A DNA stretch of 64,000 nt from Paraburkholderia ferrariae NBRC 106233. GTDB taxonomy: Bacteria > Pseudomonadota > Gammaproteobacteria > Burkholderiales > Burkholderiaceae. Below are positions 57,074-64,000 of the stretch, in pieces (position 1 is the first letter of the stretch; each line of letters starts with the position of its first letter). The position numbers and the translations under genes are program-made. The DNA lies in NCBI RefSeq assembly GCF_000685035.1, contig NZ_BAYB01000012.1:124001-188000 (forward strand), given 5' to 3'. The notes under the pieces are model-generated. The model worked only from the letters and a program-made list of their open reading frames with translations, made no database searches and was not told where the DNA came from.

Positions 57074-57970
57074 TCAGACGAGGCGGCAGGTGCCGTCGAT
57101 GACGGTGACGGCATGGCCGCCGACCCAGATCCGGCCGGTGGCGTCGTCGTAGTCGATGGCGACGCGACCGTCGCGCCCCATCGCGGTGCCCTGGCGCACC
57201 GTGTACTGCGTGCCGGGGCGGCAATTCTGCTGGTCGAGCAACAAGGCGATTGCGGCATTGGCGCTGCCCGTCACCGGATCTTCGCCGTTGCCGAGTCCCG
57301 TCATCAGGCAGCGGACTTCGAAGGTGGCCGGGCCGCCAGGCGCATGCGGGCCATAGGCCGCGAGGCCCTGCGCACCCACCCCCGCGGCGATCGTTGCGAT
57401 GGCCTGCATGTCGGGGGCGAGGGCGAGCACCGCCTCGGCCGAGGCGAAGCGCACGACGAGCCAGGGCGCGCCGTTGTCCACCCCACAGGGCGCGGCGTCG
57501 AAGTCGACGGCATCGGAGCGCAAGGCGGCACGCAGCGCGGCGTACCCGGACGCGGGCAGCGGGGTCACGCGCGCGGGCGGCGCGGAGAAGGCCCAACTGT
57601 GCTCGCTGCCGCCGCGCGCGGCGAGGTCGACGAGGCCCGCGCCGCATTCCTGCACGAGGCGGCCCGGGGTCTTCGGCGTGTAGCCGCTTTCGCGCAGCGC
57701 ATGGGCCGTGCCGATCGTGGGGTGCCCCGCGAACGGCAACTCGCCGCGCGTCGTGAAGATGCGCACGCGATAGTCGGCGCGCGGGTCGGTGGGCGCGAGC
57801 AGGAAGGTCGTTTCGGAGAGATGGGTCCAGCGCGCGATGGCCTGCATCTGCGCGGCGTCGAGCCCGTCGGCATCGAACACGACGGCGAGCGGGTTGCCCT
57901 TGAAGGGGACCGACGTGAAGACGTCGACCTGTTTGAAGCGAACGCCGGGTTGGGCGCTGTGTTGAGTCAT
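57074..57970 (-). CDS. PhzF-family isomerase/epimerase
   Basis: A 298 aa protein of the DAP-epimerase-like fold. The catalytic Glu is in WTHLSETTFLL. Further signatures are TTRGELPFAGHPTIGTAHAL and GEDPVTGSANAAIALLL. PhzF itself isomerises a phenazine precursor, but most family members have unknown substrates and no phenazine genes are nearby. It follows the RidA gene in the same direction after about 95 bases. Confidence 0.9.
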   Translation of the reverse strand: MTQHSAQPGVRFKQVDVFTSVPFKGNPLAVVFDADGLDAAQMQAIARWTHLSETTFLLAPTDPRADYRVRIFTTRGELPFAGHPTIGTAHALRESGYTPKTPGRLVQECGAGLVDLAARGGSEHSWAFSAPPARVTPLPASGYAALRAALRSDAVDFDAAPCGVDNGAPWLVVRFASAEAVLALAPDMQAIATIAAGVGAQGLAAYGPHAPGGPATFEVRCLMTGLGNGEDPVTGSANAAIALLLDQQNCRPGTQYTVRQGTAMGRDGRVAIDYDDATGRIWVGGHAVTVIDGTCRLV

Positions 57971-58019
57971 GGCGTGAAAGTCGTGAGGGGAGGGAACACG
58001 ACCGGCAGCCTTGCTGCTT

Positions 58020-58056
58020 GAAACCGGGCCGCCGGTCCGCGCGGCGGCCCGGTTTC
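58020..58056 (-). terminator. Hairpin between ridA and phzF
   Basis: GAAACCGGGCCGCC (58020-58033) pairs with GGCGGCCCGGTTTC (58043-58056) over fourteen base pairs, right after the RidA gene stop on the minus strand. There is no T-run, so it may be only partial. Confidence 0.5.
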
Positions 58057-58065
58057 GCCGAAGGC

Positions 58066-58530
58066 TTACTCGACTTCGGCGATCAGTTCGATCTCGACGC
58101 AGGCGCCGAGCGGAATCTGCGCGACGCCGAACGCCGAGCGCGCATGCTTGCCCTTCTCGCCGAACACGTCGGCGATCAGCTCCGAGGCGCCGTTCGTGAC
58201 GAGGTGCTGTTCGGTGAAGGTGAGCGTCGAGTTCACGAGGCTCATCAGCTTGACGATGCGCTTGACCTTGTTGAGGTCGCCCGTATGCGTGTGCAGCGTG
58301 GCGAGCAGGTCGATGGCGATGCTGCGCGCGGCGGCCTTGCCTTCTTCGGTGCCGAGCGTGTCGCCCAGCTTGCCGGCCCACACCTTGCCGTCTTTTTTGG
58401 CGATGTGGCCGGACAGGTAGACCGTGTTGCCGCTCTGGGCGCTCATCACGTACGCGGCGGCGGGCGCGCCGGCCTGCGGCAGTTCGATGCCGAGCTGTTC
58501 GAGACGGTCGTAGATGTTGATGTCAGCCAT
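58066..58530 (-). CDS. RidA-family protein (YjgF/YER057c/UK114)
   Basis: A 154 aa protein of the RidA fold. VYLSGHIAKKDGKVWAGKLGDTL, LLATLHTHTGDLNKVKRIVKLM and GKHARSAFGVAQIPLGACVEIELIAEVE are typical of the longer subfamily. The classical RidA catalytic Arg position is occupied by ARSAFGV, consistent with binding of an enamine substrate. It lies between an aminotransferase gene and phzF, and may clear reactive intermediates made by PLP enzymes. Confidence 0.9.
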   Translation of the reverse strand: MADINIYDRLEQLGIELPQAGAPAAAYVMSAQSGNTVYLSGHIAKKDGKVWAGKLGDTLGTEEGKAAARSIAIDLLATLHTHTGDLNKVKRIVKLMSLVNSTLTFTEQHLVTNGASELIADVFGEKGKHARSAFGVAQIPLGACVEIELIAEVE

Positions 58531-58637
58531 GATCAGAAGTCCTCGTGCGAGAGAGAAAACAATGGAAACCGGATGAGCCCGGGCGCGCGTCTATGCGGGC
58601 GCTCCGGGCCTGCAGGGCGTTAGCCGTGCGCGCGAAT

Positions 58638-59855
58638 CTAAGCGCCAGCTTGAGCACCGGCTTGCGCGCGGATAAGCGCGCCGAGCTTCGCAACGCCTTC
58701 GTCGATCTTCGCGGGCGGGACCGTGACGAACGACAGGCGCAGCGTATTGTGCCGCGCTTCGCCCGCGAAGAACGGCGCGCCGGGCACGAATGCCACGTTC
58801 TGCGCGATCGCCGCTTCGAGCAGCTTCATGGCGTCGATGTGCGCGGGCAGGTTCACCCAGATGAACATGCCGCCTTCGGGACGGTTCCAGCTCACGCCTT
58901 CGGGCATGAAGCGCGCCAGCGCCGCGTGCATGGCCTCGCACTGGCTGCGATAGAGCGCGCGGATCTTCGGGATGTGCGTGTCGAGAAAGCCGTCCTTCAC
59001 CACTTCGTGGACGATGCGCTGCGTGAAGCTCGGCGTGTGCAGGTCGGTGGCCTGCTTCGCCTGCACCAGTTTGTGGTGCAGCGCCTCGGGCGCGATGATG
59101 TAGCCCACGCGCAGGCCCGGCGCGAGCACCTTCGAGAACGAGCCCAGATGCACGATGTGCTCGGGCGCCATCGAGAGCAGCGTGGGCAGCGGCTCGCCCG
59201 CGTAGTCGAGCTCGCCGTAGGGATTGTCTTCGACCACCGGGAACGGCGCGCGCTTCGCGAACGCGGCGAGCGCTTCGCGGCGCGCGAGCGGCAGGCGGCG
59301 GCCGGTGGGGTTCTGGAAGCTCGGGATTGCGTAGAGCAGGCGCGCGCGCTCCGTCAACTGAGGCGTGAGCCCTTCGGGCACGAGGCCTTCGTCGTCCGTG
59401 GGCATCTGCACGTAGCGCGGCTCGTAGAGCGAGAACGATTGCAGCGCGCCGAGGTAGGTAGGCGTTTCCACCAGCACGGGGCTGTCGGGCGAAATCAGCA
59501 CCTTGCCGAGCAGGTCGAGCGCCTGCTGCGAGCCGGTGGTGATGAGCACCTGCGACGCGCGGATCTTCACGCCGCCGTGCGAGTGGCGCGCGGCCACCCA
59601 TTCGCGCAGCGGCAGGTAGCCTTCGGTCGCGCTGTACTGGAGCGCGGCGGCCGGGTTGTCGCGCAGGATGCGATCGGCGGCGGCACGCATTTCCTCGGCC
59701 GGGAAGGTGGCGGGCGAAGGCAGGCCGCCCGCGAAGGAGATGACCTCGGGACGCTCGGTGACCTTCAGGATTTCGCGAATCGCCGAGCTGGTGAGCTTGA
59801 TGGCGCGTTCTGACAGTTGCCAGGTGCGGGCGGCTTGAAGGTCGCTGTGATCCAT
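58638..59855 (-). CDS. PLP-dependent aminotransferase (class I, LysN-like)
   Basis: A 405 aa fold-type I enzyme. SFAGGLPSPATFPAEEM, LQYSATEGYLPLREWVA, TTGSQQALDLLGKVL and IPSFQNPTGRRLP are followed by the PLP Lys in HLGSFSKVLAPGLRVGYI. This pattern fits 2-aminoadipate/multi-substrate aminotransferases. It is next to ridA, with 107 bases between. The substrate is not fixed by sequence. Confidence 0.9.
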   Translation of the reverse strand: MDHSDLQAARTWQLSERAIKLTSSAIREILKVTERPEVISFAGGLPSPATFPAEEMRAAADRILRDNPAAALQYSATEGYLPLREWVAARHSHGGVKIRASQVLITTGSQQALDLLGKVLISPDSPVLVETPTYLGALQSFSLYEPRYVQMPTDDEGLVPEGLTPQLTERARLLYAIPSFQNPTGRRLPLARREALAAFAKRAPFPVVEDNPYGELDYAGEPLPTLLSMAPEHIVHLGSFSKVLAPGLRVGYIIAPEALHHKLVQAKQATDLHTPSFTQRIVHEVVKDGFLDTHIPKIRALYRSQCEAMHAALARFMPEGVSWNRPEGGMFIWVNLPAHIDAMKLLEAAIAQNVAFVPGAPFFAGEARHNTLRLSFVTVPPAKIDEGVAKLGALIRAQAGAQAGA

Positions 59856-59935
59856 GAGGGTCTCCTTATTGAGGGTGAGCGAATGAAGCTTTAAGCGTCA
59901 AGCATTCGATTATGACCTGAATCGGCGCATCGTCG

Positions 59936-60844
59936 TCAGGCGGTGCGCACGCGTTGCGGCGCGGTCTGGATGGCGGCACGCCGGCCGATCATCACGGTGA
60001 GGATCACGGCCGCCGCGAAGAGCCAGGCGGACGGCGCCACGTGCTCGCCGAACAGCAGCGCCGAGAACGCCATCGTGAAGAAGATCTGCAGCAGTTGCAC
60101 CTGGCCCACGCGCGCGGTGCCGCCCATGGCGAGGCCCGCGTACCAGGCGAAGAAGCCGAGGAACTGCGAGAAAAGCGTGACGTAGCCGAACGCGAGCCAG
60201 GTCTTGAGCGCGACGGGGCCCGGATGCGCGAGATGCTGCTGCCAGGCGAGCCAGCCCACCGGCAGCGCGAGAAACGGCGCGGAGAGCACGAGCGCCCAGC
60301 AGATCACCTGCCAGCCGCCCAGTTGCCGTGCGAGCCGGGCGCCTTCGGCATAGCCGAGCGCGCCGATCCCCACCGCCACGAGCATCCAGGCGTCGCCGGC
60401 ATGCAGCGAGCCGCCGCCCGCCTGCAGGGCGAACGCGACAACCAGTGCGCTGCCGAAGAGGGCGCTGACCCAGAAGGCCTTCGAGGGCCGCTCGTGCGAG
60501 AGCCAGGCGGCGTAGATCGCCACGGCGAGCGGCTGCAGGCCGTTGACGATCGCGCCATGCGAGGCCGGCACGCTCTTCATGGCCCACGCGGAGAACACCG
60601 GGTACGCCACGATCACGCCGAGCGACACCACCGCCAGGCCTTTCACCTGCGGCCAGCTGGGACGCTTTTCGCGGCGCCATGCGAGCAGCGCGGCGGCGGG
60701 GACCGCGGCCAGCAGCGCCCGGCCGAGGCCGTTGAGGAGCGGATGGAATTCGGCGACGACGATGCGCGTCATCGGCAGCGTGAGACTGAAGATCATGACC
60801 CCGACGAGGCCGAGCAGCATGCCCTGGGTTTCGCGTGCTTTCAT
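59936..60844 (-). CDS. EamA/DMT-family transporter
   Basis: A 302 aa inner-membrane protein with ten helices in two EamA repeats. GMLLGLVGVMIFSLTLPMTRIV and GLGRALLAAVPAAALLAW begin it, and GTARVGQVQLLQIFFTMAFSALLFGEHVAPSAWLFAAAVILTV ends it. Family members export amino acids or other small metabolites. It is divergent from the MocR regulator, whose operator region lies between, so control by that regulator is likely. Confidence 0.88.
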   Translation of the reverse strand: MKARETQGMLLGLVGVMIFSLTLPMTRIVVAEFHPLLNGLGRALLAAVPAAALLAWRREKRPSWPQVKGLAVVSLGVIVAYPVFSAWAMKSVPASHGAIVNGLQPLAVAIYAAWLSHERPSKAFWVSALFGSALVVAFALQAGGGSLHAGDAWMLVAVGIGALGYAEGARLARQLGGWQVICWALVLSAPFLALPVGWLAWQQHLAHPGPVALKTWLAFGYVTLFSQFLGFFAWYAGLAMGGTARVGQVQLLQIFFTMAFSALLFGEHVAPSAWLFAAAVILTVMIGRRAAIQTAPQRVRTA

Positions 60845-61070
60845 CTTTTCGTGTTCGTTTCTGTCTGGCGGGGCCGCCGGGCAGGTGCGGTCCCGATGGG
60901 TGGGCGTTCCGGTTGCGGTTGCGAAATACGTGGGCGCGGGCGAGCGCGCCCGGCAGCTTCTTCGACAGGGGCCGGCGGCATGCCGCTGTCGCCCGGCACA
61001 GGCGAAGCTGCCGAAACGGGGCTAGCGTGACCGGTGGGGGGGACGGGGGCGGGTAAAACCCGCGCATCCT

Positions 61071-61149
61071 TACCGGTACGCGTGACGTCAAATGTACCGG
61101 TATGAAGACAGACAGTAACGGTACAATCGGTCCGATAGTGTTCGGTACA
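61071..61149. promoter_or_regulatory. Four-site operator of the MocR regulator
   Basis: TACCGGTA occurs at 61071-61078 and 61095-61102, TAACGGTA at 61116-61123, and the related GTTCGGTA at 61140-61147. The spacings between CGGTA cores are 24, 21 and 24 bp, about two turns each. The array sits between the EamA gene and the MocR gene. Confidence 0.65.
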
Positions 61150-61162
61150 GTTGGGAGCCACC

Positions 61163-62656
61163 ATGTCCTCCGTCCCGCTCGACCAGATTCCCGCGCCGCA
61201 CGACGCGGCCACGCTCACGCTCGTCGATCAGCTCGTGCAGTGGGGGCGCCGCCGCATCGAGGAACGCGTGTTCCGCCCCGGCATGCGCATGCCGTCGATC
61301 CGCAAGCTCGCGCTCGACAAGGGCGTGTCGCGTTTCACGGTGGTCGAGGCCTACGAGCGTCTCGTCGCCCAGGGCTATCTCGATTCGCGGCGCGGCTCGG
61401 GCTTCTACGTGCGCGAGCGCGTGGCGAACGTCACGCCCATCGAGCGGCGCGGCGCCGCGGCCGGCAGCGCCGCCGACGAGGCCCAGGCACCGCCCGCGCC
61501 TTCCACCATCGACGTGGTCTGGCTGCTGCGCAACATGCTGCACTCGTCCACGCATCCGGAGAAGGGCCCGGGCCTCGGCTATCTGCCCGCGCGCTGGCTG
61601 GACGGCGAACTGATTACCGGCGCGCTGCGCTCGCTCGGGCGCCAGAGCGGCACGCCGCTGCTCGGCTTCGGCTCGCCGCTGGGCTTTCTGCCGCTGCGCC
61701 AGCAGCTTCAGACGCGGCTTGCCGAGCTCGAGATCGGCGCCTCGCCCGAGCAGATCGTGCTCGTTTCCGGCATCACCCAGGCCATCGACCTGCTCGCGCG
61801 CCTCTACGTGCAGCCCGGCGATACGGTCGTGGTGGGCGACCCCGCGTGGTTCCAGATGTTCGGGCGCTTCGCGTCGCAGGGCGCGCGGCTCGTGGGCATG
61901 CCGTACACGCCCGAAGGGCCGGATCTGGACGCGCTCGAATCGCTCCTGGAGACCTGGCGGCCGAAGATGCTGGTCATCAACTCGGTGCTGCAGAATCCCA
62001 CCGGCACCTCGCTCACGGCGGCCCAGGCGTTTCGCATCCTGCGGCTCGCCGAGCAGTACGACTTCATCGTGGTCGAAGACGACATTTACGGCGACCTGTG
62101 CCCGGCGGGCTATCCGGCCACGCGCCTCGCGAGCCTCGACCAGTTGCGCCGCGTGATCTACCTCGGCAGTTTTTCGAAGACGCTCGCGCCGAATCTGCGG
62201 GTGGGCTTCATCGCGTCGGGCCTCGGCGTCAGCCAGGCGGTGAGCGACCAGAAGATGCTGGTGGGCATGACGAGCCCCGAGCTCAACGAGCGCGTGCTGT
62301 ACCGCGTGCTGACCGAGGGCCATTACCGGCGCCACGTCGAGCGCCTGCGCGGGCGGCTCGATACCGTGCGCGACAAGGCCGCGCGCATGCTGGAGCGCGC
62401 GGGCCTGCGCCTCTTTGCGGCGCCCGGCGCCGGCATGTTCCTGTGGGCGGACACCGGCGTGGATGCCGACGCGCTCACCGCCGCGGGGCATGAGGCCGGC
62501 TTCCTGCTCGCGCCGGGCAGCCTCTTTTCGCCCCACCAGTCGCCCACGACCTGGATGCGCTTTAACGTGGCGAACTGCGGCGATCCGGCGCTGCCCGCGT
62601 TCCTCGCGAACTATCTGGACGGCGTCGCGCGGCGCGGCACGGGCACCGGCCCTTGA
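61163..62656 (+). CDS. MocR/PdxR-type GntR regulator with aminotransferase domain
   Basis: A 497 aa chimeric regulator. The wHTH (about 20-85) reads MPSIRKLALDKGVSRFTVVEAYERLVAQGYLDSRRGSGFYV. After a linker, the aminotransferase-like domain (about 130-495) has GDPAWFQMFGR, SVLQNPTGTS, VVEDDIYGDL and the PLP Lys in YLGSFSKTLAPNLRVGFI. Such regulators bind PLP and usually control PLP-related or transport genes. The ATG at 61163 has GGGAG upstream. It probably controls the divergent EamA exporter. Confidence 0.9.
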   Translation: MSSVPLDQIPAPHDAATLTLVDQLVQWGRRRIEERVFRPGMRMPSIRKLALDKGVSRFTVVEAYERLVAQGYLDSRRGSGFYVRERVANVTPIERRGAAAGSAADEAQAPPAPSTIDVVWLLRNMLHSSTHPEKGPGLGYLPARWLDGELITGALRSLGRQSGTPLLGFGSPLGFLPLRQQLQTRLAELEIGASPEQIVLVSGITQAIDLLARLYVQPGDTVVVGDPAWFQMFGRFASQGARLVGMPYTPEGPDLDALESLLETWRPKMLVINSVLQNPTGTSLTAAQAFRILRLAEQYDFIVVEDDIYGDLCPAGYPATRLASLDQLRRVIYLGSFSKTLAPNLRVGFIASGLGVSQAVSDQKMLVGMTSPELNERVLYRVLTEGHYRRHVERLRGRLDTVRDKAARMLERAGLRLFAAPGAGMFLWADTGVDADALTAAGHEAGFLLAPGSLFSPHQSPTTWMRFNVANCGDPALPAFLANYLDGVARRGTGTGP

Positions 62657-62680
62657 AAGAGCGGCGGGGCGTCCCCATCT
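62652..62680 (+). promoter_or_regulatory. Sigma-32 heat-shock promoter of htpG
   Basis: CTTGAAA (62652-62658) and CCCCATCT (62673-62680) are 14 bp apart, matching the sigma-32 consensus. The -35 element overlaps the stop codon of the MocR gene (62654-62656). htpG starts about 165 bases after the expected start site. Confidence 0.8.
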
Positions 62681-62851
62681 GGGCGCTCGGCGCGCCTTAT
62701 GCGGTATGCGCGCGGCGTGCACGCGCGCATACGCGCGCAGATCGCGTGTGACGCAACCGGCATCGAGCAACGGGCATAAGCCACGCGGCGCAGGCGGCTT
62801 CCGATGCGCCTTGCAACGAAACTCCCGAACAACGAAAGAGGACTCTCGAAT

Positions 62852-64000
62852 ATGGCTCAAGAAACGATGAGTTTCCAGGCGGAAGTGAAACAGCTTCTGC
62901 ACCTGATGATCCATTCGCTGTACAGCAACAAGGAAATTTTCCTGCGCGAACTCGTTTCGAACGCGTCCGACGCGGCAGACAAGCTGCGCTTCGAGGCGAT
63001 CGGCGACGCCGCGCTCTATGAAAACGATCCCAACCTGCGCATCCGCGTGGGCTACGACAAGGCGGCGCGCACCCTCACGATCGAGGACAACGGCATCGGC
63101 ATGAGCCATGACGAAGCGGTCGCCAACCTCGGCACGATCGCCCGCTCGGGCACGAAGGAATTCTTCGGCAAGCTCTCGGGCGACCAGCAGAAGGACGCGG
63201 CGCTGATCGGCCAGTTCGGCGTGGGCTTCTACTCGGGCTTCATCGTCGCGGACAAGATCAGCGTCGAAACCCGCCGCGCGGGACTGCCCGCGGCGCAGGG
63301 CGTGCGCTGGGAAAGCGCGGGCGAGGGCGAGTTCTCGGTCGAGCCGGTCGAGCGGGCGCAGCGCGGCACGACCATCACGCTGCATCTGCGCGAAGGCGAG
63401 GACGACCTGCTTTCGGCGTGGAAGCTCAAGTCGATCATCCAGAAGTATTCGGATCACGTCGGCCTGCCCATCGAAATGAAGAAGGAAGAGTGGGACGCCG
63501 AAAAGAGCGAGATGGTCACGAAGGACGAATTCGAGACCATCAACCAGGCGAGCGCGCTGTGGACGCGCGCGAAGAGCGACATCAGCGACGAGCAGTACCA
63601 GCAGTTCTACCAGCATCTCGCGCACGACAACGAGAATCCGCTCGCCTGGACGCATAACCGCGTGGAAGGCCGCAGCGAATACACGCAACTGCTCTACGTG
63701 CCGGCGCACGCGCCGTTCGACCTGTGGAACCGCGACCACAAGAGCGGCCTGAAGCTCTATGTGAAGCGCGTCTTCATCATGGACGACGCCGATCAACTGC
63801 TGCCGAACTACCTGCGCTTCGTGAAGGGCGTGGTCGATTCGGCGGATCTGCCGCTCAACGTGTCGCGCGAAATCCTGCAGGAAAGCCGCGACGTGAAGGC
63901 GATTCGCGACGGCGTGACCAAGCGCGTACTGTCGATGCTCGAAGAGCTCGCCGGCGCGCAGACCGACGCCGAGGCGAAGGAAGAGGACAAGGCGAAGTAC
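62852..64000 (+). CDS. htpG: Chaperone protein HtpG (Hsp90), partial
   Basis: The first 383 residues of the bacterial Hsp90, an ATP-driven cytosolic chaperone. The GHKL ATP pocket is shown by [41 protein letters not shown] and [12 protein letters not shown]. The middle domain has [14 protein letters not shown] and [27 protein letters not shown]. The ATG at 62852 gives [19 protein letters not shown]. The frame is open to the window end, and the C terminus is outside the window. A sigma-32 promoter stands in front. Confidence 0.95.
   Translation, partial: MAQETMSFQAEVKQLLHLMIHSLYSNKEIFLRELVSNASDAADKLRFEAIGDAALYENDPNLRIRVGYDKAARTLTIEDNGIGMSHDEAVANLGTIARSGTKEFFGKLSGDQQKDAALIGQFGVGFYSGFIVADKISVETRRAGLPAAQGVRWESAGEGEFSVEPVERAQRGTTITLHLREGEDDLLSAWKLKSIIQKYSDHVGLPIEMKKEEWDAEKSEMVTKDEFETINQASALWTRAKSDISDEQYQQFYQHLAHDNENPLAWTHNRVEGRSEYTQLLYVPAHAPFDLWNRDHKSGLKLYVKRVFIMDDADQLLPNYLRFVKGVVDSADLPLNVSREILQESRDVKAIRDGVTKRVLSMLEELAGAQTDAEAKEEDKAKY

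Noticed and set aside
52892-57102. Very long open frames on both strands, over 1200 codons each, across the hdac/chrA/ggdef-eal region
   Set aside because: They are rich in Arg, Ala, Gly and His, match no family and oppose well-supported genes. They are shadows caused by high GC.

Overview
The window is about 66% GC, with core genes arranged and coded in the way typical of Burkholderiaceae. Close relatives of HisJQMP, NadE, GlnB, Uup, ParE/ParC, OtsA, HtpG, MocR-type regulators and OmpC-like porins all point to Burkholderia, Paraburkholderia or Caballeronia. The exact genus is an inference. One stretch of about 5.9 kb (32967-38850) is clearly more AT-rich and is foreign.

Layout. 1-4200: GIY-YIG protein (cut by the window edge), FemAB/GNAT-like protein, glutamine-dependent NAD synthase and PII. 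4360-10430: a porin, a four-gene basic amino acid ABC importer (hisJ-hisQ-hisM-hisP order) and a pirin. 10665-13516: a Spy/CpxP-like periplasmic protein divergent from a CpxRA/OmpR-EnvZ-like two-component pair, with phased GTAAY sites between them. 13558-15709: a small ferredoxin-fold candidate and a diguanylate cyclase. 16172-19304: a two-gene NitT/TauT-type ABC importer without a binding protein. 19426-24381: duplicated lipoproteins and two sigma-54 activators. 24449-29719: small proline-rich proteins, OtsA, an MFS exporter and a PEBP protein. 29905-31740: Vsr and a Dcm-type methylase with its own HTH. 31832-32772: small conserved genes.

32967-38850 is an integrated element lying in the anticodon loop of a minus-strand tRNA-Arg(CCU) gene. 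The two chromosomal tRNA halves flank it and pair perfectly if rejoined, but they are not restored by the element. The element instead carries its own complete tRNA-Arg(CCU) with a terminator. Its cargo is lipoproteins (one frameshifted), a signal-less YadA-type anchor protein, two related 53-55 aa antitoxin-like proteins, a membrane protein and an insertion-sequence scrap. I find no integrase. This is the most unusual system in the window.

39084-47399 returns to core genes: rubredoxin, DUF4399, Uup, a MntA/HepT toxin-antitoxin pair, and ParE and ParC with DnaA-box-like sites in front of parE. 47637-52904: a CopD-like protein, then a LysR regulator with an inverted-repeat operator divergent from an MFS/M20 amidohydrolase/HDAC-like catabolic operon. 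52951-58530: ChrA, a GGDEF-EAL protein, PhzF and RidA. 58638-62656: a PLP aminotransferase, an EamA exporter and a MocR regulator with a four-site operator. 62852-end: HtpG, cut by the window edge, behind a consensus sigma-32 promoter that overlaps the mocR stop codon.
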